Source: Niastella yeongjuensis (GTDB lineage: Bacteria > Bacteroidota > Bacteroidia > Chitinophagales > Chitinophagaceae). From it: DNA of 64,000 nucleotides. The stretch's first letter is position 1. Each line of letters opens with the position of its first letter. The notes under the pieces were generated by a model. The model ran no database searches, had not been told where the DNA came from, and saw only the letters and a list, made by a program, of their open reading frames with translations. Below are positions 1-8,037 of the stretch, piece by piece. The position numbers and the translations under genes are program-made. The DNA lies in assembly GCF_900110245.1 (NCBI RefSeq), contig NZ_FOCZ01000001.1, forward strand, positions 124,001-188,000, read 5' to 3'.

Positions 1-174
1 GCCATCATGCCCATTGCCCGGTTTGTAAGAATCTATAGGTATAAAATGGGATTCAACCGTTGCCGGTTCTTCAGGCGGTGGTATTGACAATAACAGATTG
101 GAGAATGCAATGGCTCCTACAACCACAAGCGTTAGGAAGAAGCCCTGCAGCACATAATTGACTTCTTTATTCAT
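1..174 (-). CDS. Partial membrane-anchored protein, runs off the left edge
   Basis: The first 58 residues of a reverse-strand gene are visible, starting MNKEVNYVLQG at an ATG at 174. Residues about 11-31 form one hydrophobic segment, followed by a proline-rich stretch (IPPPEEPATVE) typical of a periplasmic linker after a membrane anchor. The rest lies outside the window, so the family cannot be named. The arrangement of a short cytoplasmic start, one helix and a Pro/Glu linker would fit a membrane-bound electron-transfer or periplasmic protein, but this is only a guess. Confidence 0.6.
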   Translation of the reverse strand, partial: MNKEVNYVLQGFFLTLVVVGAIAFSNLLLSIPPPEEPATVESHFIPIDSYKPGNGHDG

Positions 175-271
175 ACTATAAATTTACTACAGGAACGTAG
201 TACAGCATAATAATTCAGTCATTAGCGTTTTCTGTATTACTTAATTGATTGGCGCTTACATGGCCCTAAAT

Positions 272-300
272 AAAAAATCCTCCCCTCGGCAGAGCGGAGG
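272..300 (-). terminator. Rho-independent terminator after acyl-CoA dehydrogenase
   Basis: On the reverse strand, a GC-rich hairpin (CCTCC/GGAGG outer stem, one mismatch, CTC/GAG inner stem, 4-base loop) is followed by a run of T (complement of the A-run at 272-277). It lies 46 bases past the acyl-CoA dehydrogenase stop and ahead of the next reverse-strand gene. Confidence 0.75.
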
Positions 301-345
301 GAAGGACTGTGTCATGACAAGCAACCTTGAGCAGTATTTCTCAAA

Positions 346-1488
346 CTAAGCTCTTAATACTTCACGGGCTATAACAATCTTCTGAATTTCAGAAGTGCCT
401 TCACCTATAGTGCATAATTTACTATCGCGATAATATTTTTCTACAGGGAAATCTTTCGTGTAACCATATCCGCCAAAGATCTGCACGGCATCTGTAGCCA
501 CTTTCACGGCCACTTCACTGGCGTAATATTTTGCCATGGCCGCCTCTTTACTCATAACCTGGCCACGCATTTTCAGATCGCAGGCCTGCAGGGTCAGTAA
601 CTCGGCAGCTGCTATCTCAGTTGCCATATCTGCCAGTTTAAAGGATACCCCCTGAAAGTTGGCAATGGCCTGATCGAACTGGTGACGTTCTTTGGAGTAT
701 TGTATAGACGCTTCGTAGGCGCCTTTGGCAATACCCAAAGCCAGGGCAGCAATTGAAATACGGCCTCCATCCAGCACCTTCAATGATTGTTTAAACCCGT
801 CGCCAAAATTACCCAGGCGGTTACTATCGGGAATGCGGCAATTATCGAAGATCATTTCAGCCGTTTCACTGGCACGCATCCCCAGCTTGTTTTCTTTTTT
901 TCCACCTCTAAAACCCGGCGTGGTTCGTTCTACCACAAAGGCGGTGGCATTGTCTTTTGTTCTGGGTTCACCTGTACGGCAAATTACAATGGCCACATCG
1001 GCACTCTTTCCGTGGGTGATCCAGCATTTGGTGCCATTCAGCACCCAGTGATCGCCATCTTTGATGGCCACTGTTTTCATATTGGCCGCATCGCTGCCGG
1101 TATTGGGTTCCGTTAAACCCCAGGCACCCAGCCACTCACCGGTGGCGAGTTTGGGCAGGTACTTTTGTTTCTGCTCTTCGTTACCAAAACTCAACATATG
1201 ACCAGTACAAAGCGAATTGTGCGCAGCCAGGCTTAACCCTATGGAACCACATACTTTGGCAATTTCCTGTATGATGGCTACGTATTCGTAATAGGATAAG
1301 CCGGCGCCACCGTATTTTTCAGGGACCAGTACACCCATTAAGCCCAGTTTACCCATTTCTTTAAAAACATGCATGGGAAACTCCTGGGTTTCATCCCACT
1401 CCATTACGTATGGCTTAATATGTTGTTGAGCGAAATCGCGGGTTGTTTGAGCAACCTGATCCGTAAGCTCAGAGGTTTGAAAATTCAT
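346..1488 (-). CDS. Acyl-CoA dehydrogenase
   Basis: This is a 380-residue FAD-dependent acyl-CoA dehydrogenase, catalysing alpha,beta-dehydrogenation of acyl-CoA in fatty acid or branched-chain amino acid breakdown. The N-terminal helical domain is followed by the FAD/substrate segment with GAWGLTEPNTGSDA and WVLNGTKCWITHG. The C-terminal helical domain carries ADMATEIAAAELL, QIFGGYGYTKDFPVEKYYRD and IGEGTSEIQ; the Glu of IGEGT is at the position of the catalytic base in short/medium-chain members. An in-frame ATG 17 codons upstream would add MQWPLTIECELIQLNLS, which is not part of the fold, so the start at 1488 (MNFQTSEL) is preferred. The substrate cannot be fixed from sequence; a short-chain (butyryl-CoA type) enzyme is most likely. 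It appears to be a single-gene unit with its own terminator. Confidence 0.95.
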   Translation of the reverse strand: MNFQTSELTDQVAQTTRDFAQQHIKPYVMEWDETQEFPMHVFKEMGKLGLMGVLVPEKYGGAGLSYYEYVAIIQEIAKVCGSIGLSLAAHNSLCTGHMLSFGNEEQKQKYLPKLATGEWLGAWGLTEPNTGSDAANMKTVAIKDGDHWVLNGTKCWITHGKSADVAIVICRTGEPRTKDNATAFVVERTTPGFRGGKKENKLGMRASETAEMIFDNCRIPDSNRLGNFGDGFKQSLKVLDGGRISIAALALGIAKGAYEASIQYSKERHQFDQAIANFQGVSFKLADMATEIAAAELLTLQACDLKMRGQVMSKEAAMAKYYASEVAVKVATDAVQIFGGYGYTKDFPVEKYYRDSKLCTIGEGTSEIQKIVIAREVLRA

Positions 1489-1606
1489 ACTTAAATTTAG
1501 CTGAATTAACTCGCATTCAATCGTTAAAGGCCACTGCAATATAGGAGGATTTTTTCACAAACTAACAAATGTTAGTACTCTTTTTTAAAGACTTAACATT
1601 CACTCC

Positions 1607-2530
1607 CTATTCTACCGTTACATAAGCCACCAGTTTTTGATACAGCTCAGGCGTTATCAGCACAATTTGTTGTAGCTCTTCGGGCAACCGGAACAATCCA
1701 TGCTGCTGCCGGTATTGCACAATGGCATTGGCAATATTCCAGCGGATGTAAGGATGCTGCTTCAGGGTGTTCACGTCAGCCGTATTGATATTGATCTTTT
1801 GTAAAACAACAGCACCACATTGTAACCGGGGTTGAATTAGTTGAAACGTTGAATCTGGCAGTCCAAACGTTTCCGCTATCTGCTGCACCGAATGAAACCC
1901 ACCCAGCTTTTCGCGGAAATTCACGATGCGATTGGCCAGTTTACTGCCAACGCCCGGTAATGAAATATAAGCCGACGTATCGGCCAGGTTAATATCAATA
2001 ATAGCAGGGGCAGCCTTTTCATATTTAACCGGTGGTTTGCCAGGTGTGTATATTGGTGGTAGTGGTGTAATTCGAACATAAGGCATCAACCGGTCGACAT
2101 CTTCCTTTTTAAGACTGTACATCTTTTGCAGGTCGGCGGCACTTCGGAACTGTCCGCCTTTGGCCAGATAATGTTGAATGGTGCGAACAGCACGATCGTT
2201 TATACCCAGCTTTTTCCAGCCGGCCGCATCGAGCGTATTGGGGTCGAAGGGAAAAAGGGTGGCTTTTGCCGGCTCTTCCCTTACTGGTTCATAATACACA
2301 TCATTATAGGCAGATTCTTTGTAGGAAGATTTCCGGTTCCGATTCTTACCTACCTGCTCAAGTGGCGTTTGCTGCACCTGCATGGCTTCTACGCGAATTG
2401 TTTCACTAAAAGTGGCGGTTCTAAAAAACTGTGGGAGGGTAATACAAATGGCAATCAGGGCCAGAAGTACATAAATGCCGGTGCGTTCTTTCTTTGTGAA
2501 AGAGAAATAATTTTTCCAGTTGCTTTCCAT
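1607..2530 (-). CDS. ComEA-like helix-hairpin-helix protein
   Basis: A 307-residue protein with a basic N-terminus and one membrane helix at about residues 18-36 (TGIYVLLALIAICITLPQF). Three helix-hairpin-helix type regions follow: DPNTLDAAGWKKLGI (about 97-111), DINLADTSAYISLPGVGSKLANRI (about 180-203) and ININTADVNTLKQHPYI (about 248-264). ComEA-family proteins bind double-stranded DNA at the membrane during uptake. Here the domains would face the periplasm if the N-terminus is inside. No other competence gene is nearby, so a role in transformation is inference only; related Bacteroidota proteins are widely annotated simply as helix-hairpin-helix proteins. Confidence 0.85.
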   Translation of the reverse strand: MESNWKNYFSFTKKERTGIYVLLALIAICITLPQFFRTATFSETIRVEAMQVQQTPLEQVGKNRNRKSSYKESAYNDVYYEPVREEPAKATLFPFDPNTLDAAGWKKLGINDRAVRTIQHYLAKGGQFRSAADLQKMYSLKKEDVDRLMPYVRITPLPPIYTPGKPPVKYEKAAPAIIDINLADTSAYISLPGVGSKLANRIVNFREKLGGFHSVQQIAETFGLPDSTFQLIQPRLQCGAVVLQKININTADVNTLKQHPYIRWNIANAIVQYRQQHGLFRLPEELQQIVLITPELYQKLVAYVTVE

Positions 2531-2692
2531 ACATCAAGATTGAGCGGTGTCAATTTTTATTGATTTCGAGCTACTAATTATTGCCTTTCACGTGATTATT
2601 CAAAAAACACTTACTTTTTTCTCCCTAAATATAAGTATTTGAAACAATAAACGTTACACATATAGCCTTATTCGCCCCTAAATAACGCCCTA

Positions 2693-3325
2693 ATGAAAAT
2701 GCAACAGCTCCAGTATACCGATAAGGCCTGGAAAATATATATGCACGCGGAAGAATTTGACCGCATGCAATGCCAGCTGGTATTGGCTTTTGGCCCATCT
2801 GGTGTCATTACCGACACCGCCGTTTTTAATTACCTGGAACGCAGCTATCCCGAAGCCCATATCATTTTAACCGCAGCCGCCGGTGAAGTCATTCTTCCCC
2901 AGCTTTTTCTCAATAGTGTTGTAGTAAACGCCTTTCAATTCGACAATACCATTGTTCATTGTGCCGAAACAAATATCAGCAAACACGCTAACAGCTACGA
3001 GGCAGGTCATTGCCTGATGCAACAATTACAACAAAGTGATCTGTATACCGCCTTCCTTATGGCCGACAACACGGTTGTGAACGGCTGCGAACTGCTGGCA
3101 GGTTTTAATAAACTGAATTCCCAGGCCATTCTGGTTTCCGGCGGCTTAACCGGCAACAGGTGCCAGTTCTCGAAAGCTTTTGTAGGATTAAACCAGGCGC
3201 CCGGCGATGGCGTTATTATAGCGATCGGCTTTTATGGCCGTCAATTGCAATTAAATCAGGATTCATTTGGTGCGTGGAATGAATATGGCCCTGTTCAAAC
3301 CATTACCGCCTTTAAAGAAATTTAA
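2693..3325 (+). CDS. FIST N-terminal domain protein lacking the FIST_C half
   Basis: A 210-residue protein matching the N-terminal FIST sensory domain: LVLAFGP near residue 30, a YPEAHIILTAAAGEV segment, VNGCELLAGFN, the SGGLTGNR turn and GDGVIIAIGFYG near residue 180. FIST proteins are normally near 380 residues, with a FIST_C domain that starts in a segment like the FGAWNEYGPVQTIT seen here. This gene stops about ten residues after that point, so nearly the whole FIST_C domain is missing. No remnant of it can lie downstream, because only 21 bases separate the stop from the next ORF. FIST domains are thought to bind small ligands and usually work with a histidine kinase encoded next door. 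The following ORF looks like the beginning of such a kinase. Confidence 0.75.
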   Translation: MKMQQLQYTDKAWKIYMHAEEFDRMQCQLVLAFGPSGVITDTAVFNYLERSYPEAHIILTAAAGEVILPQLFLNSVVVNAFQFDNTIVHCAETNISKHANSYEAGHCLMQQLQQSDLYTAFLMADNTVVNGCELLAGFNKLNSQAILVSGGLTGNRCQFSKAFVGLNQAPGDGVIIAIGFYGRQLQLNQDSFGAWNEYGPVQTITAFKEI

Positions 3326-3346
3326 GACCCCATACACTATACCCCT

Positions 3347-3577
3347 ATGCAACAGCCCTATCATCATTTATTAGAGAAGCAAATTCAAAATGCATTGTCC
3401 GGAGCACAAAAGTATGACCCCGCCGTTCAAAAGCTATTAAAGCTTGTTGATCAGGCCTACCGGAATTATGAAACAGAGCAACAGCGAATGGAAAATTCGT
3501 TTAAGGAATGTGAGAAGCAGTATCAGGAAATACTGACTGGTTTACATCAACAGAATGAATTAGCTAAAGCAAGTTGA
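3347..3577 (+). pseudogene. 76-residue remnant resembling the N-terminus of a FIST-linked histidine kinase
   Basis: The peptide MQQPYHHLLEKQIQNALSG... is a predicted coiled coil (VDQAYRNYETEQQRMENSFK). It resembles the leader that precedes the first PAS domain in histidine kinases encoded directly after FIST genes, where a YHxLLxxQIxK start is followed by an AYxxxExExxLMExxFxExE coil. Nothing of PAS, HisKA or ATPase domains follows. The reading frame ends with a TGA that belongs to the first unit of the 8-bp repeat array at 3571-3642. It could be a decayed gene or a retained small partner of the upstream FIST_N protein. The kinase relation is from memory of family members and has not been tested by alignment. 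Confidence 0.5.
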
Positions 3578-3642
3578 TCACCTGACTTGTTAACGTGTTG
3601 ACCGGTTGAAAAGTTAACACGTTAACAGGTTAACAAATTGTC
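3571..3642. repeat. Degenerate 8-bp tandem array (nine units), NNGTTAAC/NNGTTGAC type
   Basis: Reading in steps of eight gives aagttgat, cacctgac, ttgttaac, gtgttgac, cggttgaa, aagttaac, acgttaac, aggttaac, aaattgtc. The array begins inside the last codons of the upstream ORF and supplies its TGA stop. It ends just before the stop of the convergent PhnP-like gene. Confidence 0.85.
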
Positions 3643-3646
3643 TGTC

Positions 3647-4423
3647 TCACACTTTGATCACCAACCCATCATACGCAAAATTAATCCCATTTGGCAGCTC
3701 AGCCTCCACCTCGGCATGTTTACCCATTTGGTGACTTATGTGGGTAAGGTAGCATTGTGGCACCTTTAACTTTTTAGCCACTTCAATACTTTCGCCCAGG
3801 GAAAAATGAGAGATGTGTTTTTCTTTTCGCAGGGCGTTCAACACCAGTACATCGCTGCCCTTTATCTTTTCCAATTCAGCGTCATCGATATGGCTGGCAT
3901 CGGTAATATAAGTAAAGCGGCCAAAGCGAAAACCCAATACCGGCATTTTTAAATGCCAGACCATAATGGGTGTTACCTGAATATCCCCTACCTCAAATGT
4001 TTCTATCCCAATCGTGTTCAATTTTATCTCGGGTAATCCAGGGTATTTTGATTCATAAAAAGCATAAGGAAATTCGCGAATGATCACCTCCTGGGTGGCA
4101 TCGCTGGCAAACACCTGCATGGGTTGTTGCTGAAAGAAGTTAAAAGCCCGTACATCGTCCAGGCCGGCCACATGGTCCTTATGGGAATGGGTAAAAACAA
4201 TAGCATCCAGGTGCTTTACATTGGCCCGCAACATCTGATAACGAAAATCAGGACCCGAATCTACAACCAGCGTTGTTTTTTCCGATTGGATCATTATGCT
4301 GGAGCGAAGCCGTTTGTCTTTTTTATCGGTCGATGTGCAAACCGGACAATCACAGGCAATCATGGGTACACCGGAACTGGTACCGGTCCCTAAAAACGTA
4401 ATGGTTAATGAAGGATAGCTCAC
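3647..4423 (-). CDS. PhnP-like metallo-beta-lactamase-fold hydrolase
   Basis: A 258-residue cytoplasmic metallo-beta-lactamase-fold protein. It opens with FLGTGTSSGVPMIACDCPVC, whose Cys residues match the extra structural zinc site of PhnP-type cyclic phosphodiesterases. The dinuclear metal motif is HSHKDHVAGLDD near residue 80; further ligands are in WHLKMPVLGFRF, the TDASH segment and the C-terminal THISHQMGKH. PhnP hydrolyses 5-phosphoribosyl 1,2-cyclic phosphate in phosphonate use, but no phn genes are present here and the many Bacteroidota homologues have no tested substrate. It is followed 19 bases downstream in transcription by the 8-bp repeat array and preceded by the small conserved gene at 4443-4775. 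Confidence 0.85.
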   Translation of the reverse strand: MSYPSLTITFLGTGTSSGVPMIACDCPVCTSTDKKDKRLRSSIMIQSEKTTLVVDSGPDFRYQMLRANVKHLDAIVFTHSHKDHVAGLDDVRAFNFFQQQPMQVFASDATQEVIIREFPYAFYESKYPGLPEIKLNTIGIETFEVGDIQVTPIMVWHLKMPVLGFRFGRFTYITDASHIDDAELEKIKGSDVLVLNALRKEKHISHFSLGESIEVAKKLKVPQCYLTHISHQMGKHAEVEAELPNGINFAYDGLVIKV

Positions 4424-4440
4424 GCGGTAAATGTACGAAA

Positions 4441-4480
4441 TGTCAACTTGTTAACCCGTCAACAGTCAACTGATCAACAG
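4441..4480. repeat. 8-bp tandem array at the 3' end of the neighbouring gene
   Basis: On the reverse strand the units read ctgttgat, cagttgac, tgttgacg, ggttaaca, agttgaca. This is the same family as the array at 3571-3642. It encodes the last residues (VDQLTVDGLTS) and the stop codon of the overlapping reverse-strand gene. Confidence 0.8.
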
Positions 4481-4775
4481 TTCCCCCCTTCTTCTCATTT
4501 TCCGCCTGTATCAAAGCATGTTTTTCCAACACATCATTATAGGTTCTGCGTACCTCAGGGGAAAACTCATCGGGATTAACGTTGAGCTGAGGTACCAGAT
4601 CGATCAAGGTGCTTATGCGGCCCTCGAGCTGCAGGAATTTATTTAAAACAACTACCTTCTTTTGTTCTAAAATGCAATATCCGCTCTGAAAATTACCCCG
4701 CTCGTAACGCAGCACATATTCAGCCTCATCGAGAATCGCTTCTATCTTATCTAATGTCGTTTGTGTAAATTTCAT
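4443..4775 (-). CDS. Small conserved Bacteroidota protein of unknown function
   Basis: A 110-residue soluble protein. The core (MKFTQTTLDKIEAILDEAEYVLRYERGNF...) looks like a mixed alpha/beta conserved protein with the segment GNFQSGYCILEQKKVVVLNKF. I recognise it as a type of hypothetical protein common in Bacteroidota but cannot name a family function. The last 11 or so residues are written by an 8-bp intergenic repeat array, so the ancestral C-terminus was probably near ENEKKGG. It lies 19 bases upstream of the PhnP-like gene on the same strand and may be cotranscribed with it. Confidence 0.7.
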   Translation of the reverse strand: MKFTQTTLDKIEAILDEAEYVLRYERGNFQSGYCILEQKKVVVLNKFLQLEGRISTLIDLVPQLNVNPDEFSPEVRRTYNDVLEKHALIQAENEKKGGTVDQLTVDGLTS

Positions 4776-4892
4776 AGTCTGGACGTTATTGACTTAATGA
4801 ATGATTGACAAAATTAATATTCACAATTTTAGTGCTGGAAATAGATAACCCTAACTTTTCCACACAAAACGTTGAGAACGACCGTTTCGTGG

Positions 4893-4920
4893 CCAAAAAA
4901 GCGTTAAAAACGCCTTTTGG
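4893..4920 (-). terminator. Hairpin downstream of porX
   Basis: An inverted repeat (CCAAAA...GCGTT, AAA loop, AACGC...TTTTGG) lies about 55 bases past the porX stop. On the reverse strand a T6 run forms part of the descending arm, giving a terminator-like structure. Confidence 0.5.
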
Positions 4921-4972
4921 GGCTAAAGAGTGGTGATTTTATCTGTTTTCCTGCGTTGCCGCTTTTCCTCAC

Positions 4973-6529
4973 TTATTTATTTGTCATCTTAATTACCGGC
5001 ACAATCATCTCTTCTAAACTAACGCCGCCGTGTTGAAAAGTGTTGCGATAATAGTTCACATAATAATTATAATTGTTGGGGTAACACAGGTACATATCTT
5101 CCCGGGCAAAAATGTAGGAAGAGTTTACCGTGGGCACCGGCAGCCCTGCTTCTTTGGGATCGCGGAAAGCCAGTACCTCTTTGGGTTCATAATTGAGGTT
5201 GCGACCGTGTTTATACCGCAGGTTGGTAGTGGTTTGTTTATCACCAATTACCTTGGCCGGTGTTTTTACCCGTACACTGCCATGATCGGTAGCCAGGATA
5301 AGATTGAGTTTTTTATCTGCCACCTTCTTCAGGGCCTGGTGCAACGGTGAATGCTCGAACCAGCTTTTGGTAACGCTTCTGTAGCTGGTTTCATCGCCGG
5401 CCAGTTCTTTCAGTACTTCCATTTCGGTACGGGCATGGCTGAGCATGTCTACAAAGTTGTAAACAATAATGTTCAGGTCATTACCCATGAGGTTGTGCAT
5501 ATTGTTCACCAGGTCCTGACCGGCCTGGTTGTTGAGGATCTTTGTATAAGAGAATTTTATATCCTCGCGCCGCTGGCGTTTCAAAAACGCGCGAACAAAC
5601 TCCTCTTCATATAAATTTTTCCCGCCCTCTTCATCATCATTTTTCCATTGCTGGGGAAACGTTTTTTCTATTTCAACAGGTAACAATCCGCTGAAAATGG
5701 CATTGCGCGCGTATTGTGTGGCCGTAGGCAGAATGCTGTAAAAGCTGTCTTCTTCCAGTATGCGAAAACTTTCGGCAAAGATGGGGGCAATGGCCCGCCA
5801 TTGATCGAACCGCAGGTTATCGATCAGTACAAAGAAGGTAGGCGTACCTTTTTCAATATGCGGCAGCACTTTAAATTTTATCAGGTTGTGTGACATCACC
5901 GGCCCTTCATCACTTTTGGGGTTTACCCAGCGGGCATAATTCTTTGAAACGAATTTGAAGAATTCGGTGTTTGCTTCGTTCTTTTGGGTTTGAAATACTT
6001 CCTGCATTTCGGGGCTGTCGCTTTTATCCATTTCCAGCTCCCAGTACACCAGTTTTTTGTAAATGTCCATCCATTCATTGTAATCGGGACTGCTGTTAAG
6101 CGCCATGAACAAATTGCGGAACTGCTGCTGGTAGGCGGTAGTTGTTTTTTCAGCTACCAACCGTTTGTTATCGATGATCTTTTTTAAGCTCAACAGTACC
6201 TGATTGGGGTTTACTGGTTTAATCAGGTAATCGGTGATCTGGCTGCCGATGGCATCGTCCATCAGGTTTTCCGTTTCATTTTTGGTGATCATCACCACCG
6301 GGATCTGCGAATTGATCTCTTTTATTTTCGACAGGGTTTCCAAACCGGTAATACCCGGCATGGTTTCATCCAATAGTACAACATCGAGCGGGTTCTCTTT
6401 TACAAAATCCACCGCATCAAAACCATTGGTAAGTGCGGTTACTTCGTACCCTTTATTCTGTAAAAACAGTATTTGTGATTGTAAACTTTCTATTTCATCA
6501 TCTACCCAAAGTATTTTTCCTAATGGCAT
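4973..6529 (-). CDS. porX: PorX-type response regulator with PglZ/alkaline-phosphatase-like domain
   Basis: A 518-residue protein, the usual PorX length. Residues 1-120 are a CheY-like receiver (KILWVDDE; phosphoacceptor Asp54 in VVLLDETMPG; Lys in YLIKPVNP). A helical linker follows, then a PglZ domain of the alkaline phosphatase superfamily with FFVLIDNLRFDQW, SILPTATQYARNAIFSG (candidate Thr nucleophile), NIIVYNFVDMLSHA and LATDHGSVRV. In Porphyromonas, PorX controls type IX secretion genes with the PorY kinase and is reported to have phosphodiesterase activity on oligonucleotides. An in-frame start 47 codons upstream gives a non-conserved tail overlapping the divergent gene, so the ATG at 6529 is chosen. 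A T9SS cargo domain at 56836-58248 supports an active T9SS. The usual neighbours tsaE and ald lie about 10 kb away. Confidence 0.93.
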   Translation of the reverse strand: MPLGKILWVDDEIESLQSQILFLQNKGYEVTALTNGFDAVDFVKENPLDVVLLDETMPGITGLETLSKIKEINSQIPVVMITKNETENLMDDAIGSQITDYLIKPVNPNQVLLSLKKIIDNKRLVAEKTTTAYQQQFRNLFMALNSSPDYNEWMDIYKKLVYWELEMDKSDSPEMQEVFQTQKNEANTEFFKFVSKNYARWVNPKSDEGPVMSHNLIKFKVLPHIEKGTPTFFVLIDNLRFDQWRAIAPIFAESFRILEEDSFYSILPTATQYARNAIFSGLLPVEIEKTFPQQWKNDDEEGGKNLYEEEFVRAFLKRQRREDIKFSYTKILNNQAGQDLVNNMHNLMGNDLNIIVYNFVDMLSHARTEMEVLKELAGDETSYRSVTKSWFEHSPLHQALKKVADKKLNLILATDHGSVRVKTPAKVIGDKQTTTNLRYKHGRNLNYEPKEVLAFRDPKEAGLPVPTVNSSYIFAREDMYLCYPNNYNYYVNYYRNTFQHGGVSLEEMIVPVIKMTNK

Positions 6530-6583
6530 GTATAGTTCTTTATTAGGTTCTAAGTTTAAATATTGAATCGGATTCAAGCTAAC

Positions 6584-6591
6584 CAAATTTA
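6584..6591 (-). promoter_or_regulatory. Candidate -7 element of porX promoter
   Basis: TAAATTTG on the reverse strand matches the Bacteroidota TAnnTTTG element, 54 bases upstream of the chosen porX start. This favours the ATG at 6529 over the longer form. No clear TTTG -33 box is visible. Confidence 0.4.
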
Positions 6592-6611
6592 ATTTATCCG
6601 GCGGGGCTTTG

Positions 6612-6619
6612 TACTTTTG
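6612..6619 (+). promoter_or_regulatory. Candidate -7 element for the HD phosphohydrolase gene
   Basis: TACTTTTG fits TAnnTTTG and lies 44 bases before the ATG at 6664. It is arranged back to back with the putative porX element, so the gap would hold divergent promoters. Confidence 0.4.
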
Positions 6620-6663
6620 CCCGCTGCTTTTGGCAGCAATTTTAACAAAAAAGCAAGCAGCGA

Positions 6664-7884
6664 ATGACAAACCGCCTCAGAAAGATCATAAATGACCCGG
6701 TATATGGGTTTATTACCATCGATGATCCGCTTGTTTTTCAGGTAATCTCGCATCCCTGGTACCAGCGGTTGCGGCGTATTCATCAAATGGCATTTGCGCA
6801 CCTGGTTTACCCGGGTGCGGTGCATACCCGCCTGCATCACTCCCTGGGTGCTTATCACCTTATGTGTAATGCATTATCCGAGTTGAAGAGCAAGGGAGTG
6901 GAAATTTCTCAGGATGAAGAATCGGCTGCAAGAGTTGCTATCCTGTTACACGATATAGGCCATGGTCCGTTTTCACATGCCCTCGAAAATGTGCTGATCA
7001 GCAATACCCATCATGAAACGATCAGTATTCAGATCATGCATGTGCTCAATGTACAAATGAAGGGACAGCTGCAGAAAGCCATCGACATTTTTACCAATAA
7101 TTATACCAAGCCCTTTTTACACCAGCTCATCAGCGGCCAGCTCGATGTTGACCGTATGGACTACCTCACCCGGGATAGTTTTTATACCGGTGTTTCGGAG
7201 GGTGTAATAGGTTACGACCGCATTTTAAAAATGCTGACTGTGAACAATGGCGATCTGATGGTAGAGGAAAAAGGCATTTACAGCATCGAGAAATTTTTGG
7301 TAGCCCGGCGGCTTATGTACTGGCAGGTGTATTTGCACAAAACCGTGCTGGGTGCAGAAAAAACCCTGATAAAAATCATACAAAGAGCCAAGGAATTGAT
7401 TCAACAAGGGCAATCAGTACAAGCTGCATCAGTTACCTTTGACTTCTTTTTAAAGAACACCACCGGCACCGCATTTATCGAGCAGCAATTAGATAAATTC
7501 TGTCTGATCGATGACTACGACGTGCTGACCACCATAAAAAACTGGATCTTTCATCCCGATGTCGTATTAAGCACCTTGTGCCGTTGTTTAATAGAACGCC
7601 GTTTACTAAAAGTTAAATTGCAGGCAGAACCGTTTGATCAGGATTGGATTAAAACACAACGGAATAACATTTGCCAGCAATTAAAGATAAATGAAGGCGA
7701 TTGCGATTACTTCATTTTCACGGGTGAAGCAGTAAATACGACCTACAACCCTACTGAAGAGCGCATCAATATTTTATTTAAGAACGGTGCCGTGACTGAT
7801 ATATCAAAAGTTGATAATGCATTGATTCATCAGGCATTAGCAAGCCCTGTGAAAAAATATTACATTTGTTACTACAATTGTTAA
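6664..7884 (+). CDS. HD-domain phosphohydrolase
   Basis: A 406-residue HD-superfamily protein related to dNTP triphosphohydrolase-like enzymes. The N-terminal half carries the metal site: HTRLHHSLGAYHL (first His), VAILLHDIGHGPFSHALE (His-Asp) and LDVDRMDYLTRDS (final Asp). The C-terminal half is helical and unassigned. Homologues act on (deoxy)nucleotides or remain untested, so the substrate is open. In Bacteroidota this gene is commonly next to lpxD, as here (153 bases upstream), although the two seem to have separate promoters. It ends with an AT-rich gap before lpxD. Confidence 0.85.
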   Translation: MTNRLRKIINDPVYGFITIDDPLVFQVISHPWYQRLRRIHQMAFAHLVYPGAVHTRLHHSLGAYHLMCNALSELKSKGVEISQDEESAARVAILLHDIGHGPFSHALENVLISNTHHETISIQIMHVLNVQMKGQLQKAIDIFTNNYTKPFLHQLISGQLDVDRMDYLTRDSFYTGVSEGVIGYDRILKMLTVNNGDLMVEEKGIYSIEKFLVARRLMYWQVYLHKTVLGAEKTLIKIIQRAKELIQQGQSVQAASVTFDFFLKNTTGTAFIEQQLDKFCLIDDYDVLTTIKNWIFHPDVVLSTLCRCLIERRLLKVKLQAEPFDQDWIKTQRNNICQQLKINEGDCDYFIFTGEAVNTTYNPTEERINILFKNGAVTDISKVDNALIHQALASPVKKYYICYYNC

Positions 7885-8037
7885 ACAGTTTAGTAGTCGA
7901 TCTGTTAAGACCTTTTATTAGCTCATAGATCAAAACATATTATACTTTTTTCAATATACGGTAACTTTTCGCGTTTTATTATTTTTGATTTATATAAAAG
8001 ATTGAAATACTCGACTTACTGACACAACGACTATTCT

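Noticed and set aside
6530-6670. N-terminal extension of PorX (47 residues)
   Set aside because: The receiver domain starts directly at MPLGKILWVDDE, and the extension overlaps the divergent HD gene and the putative promoters.
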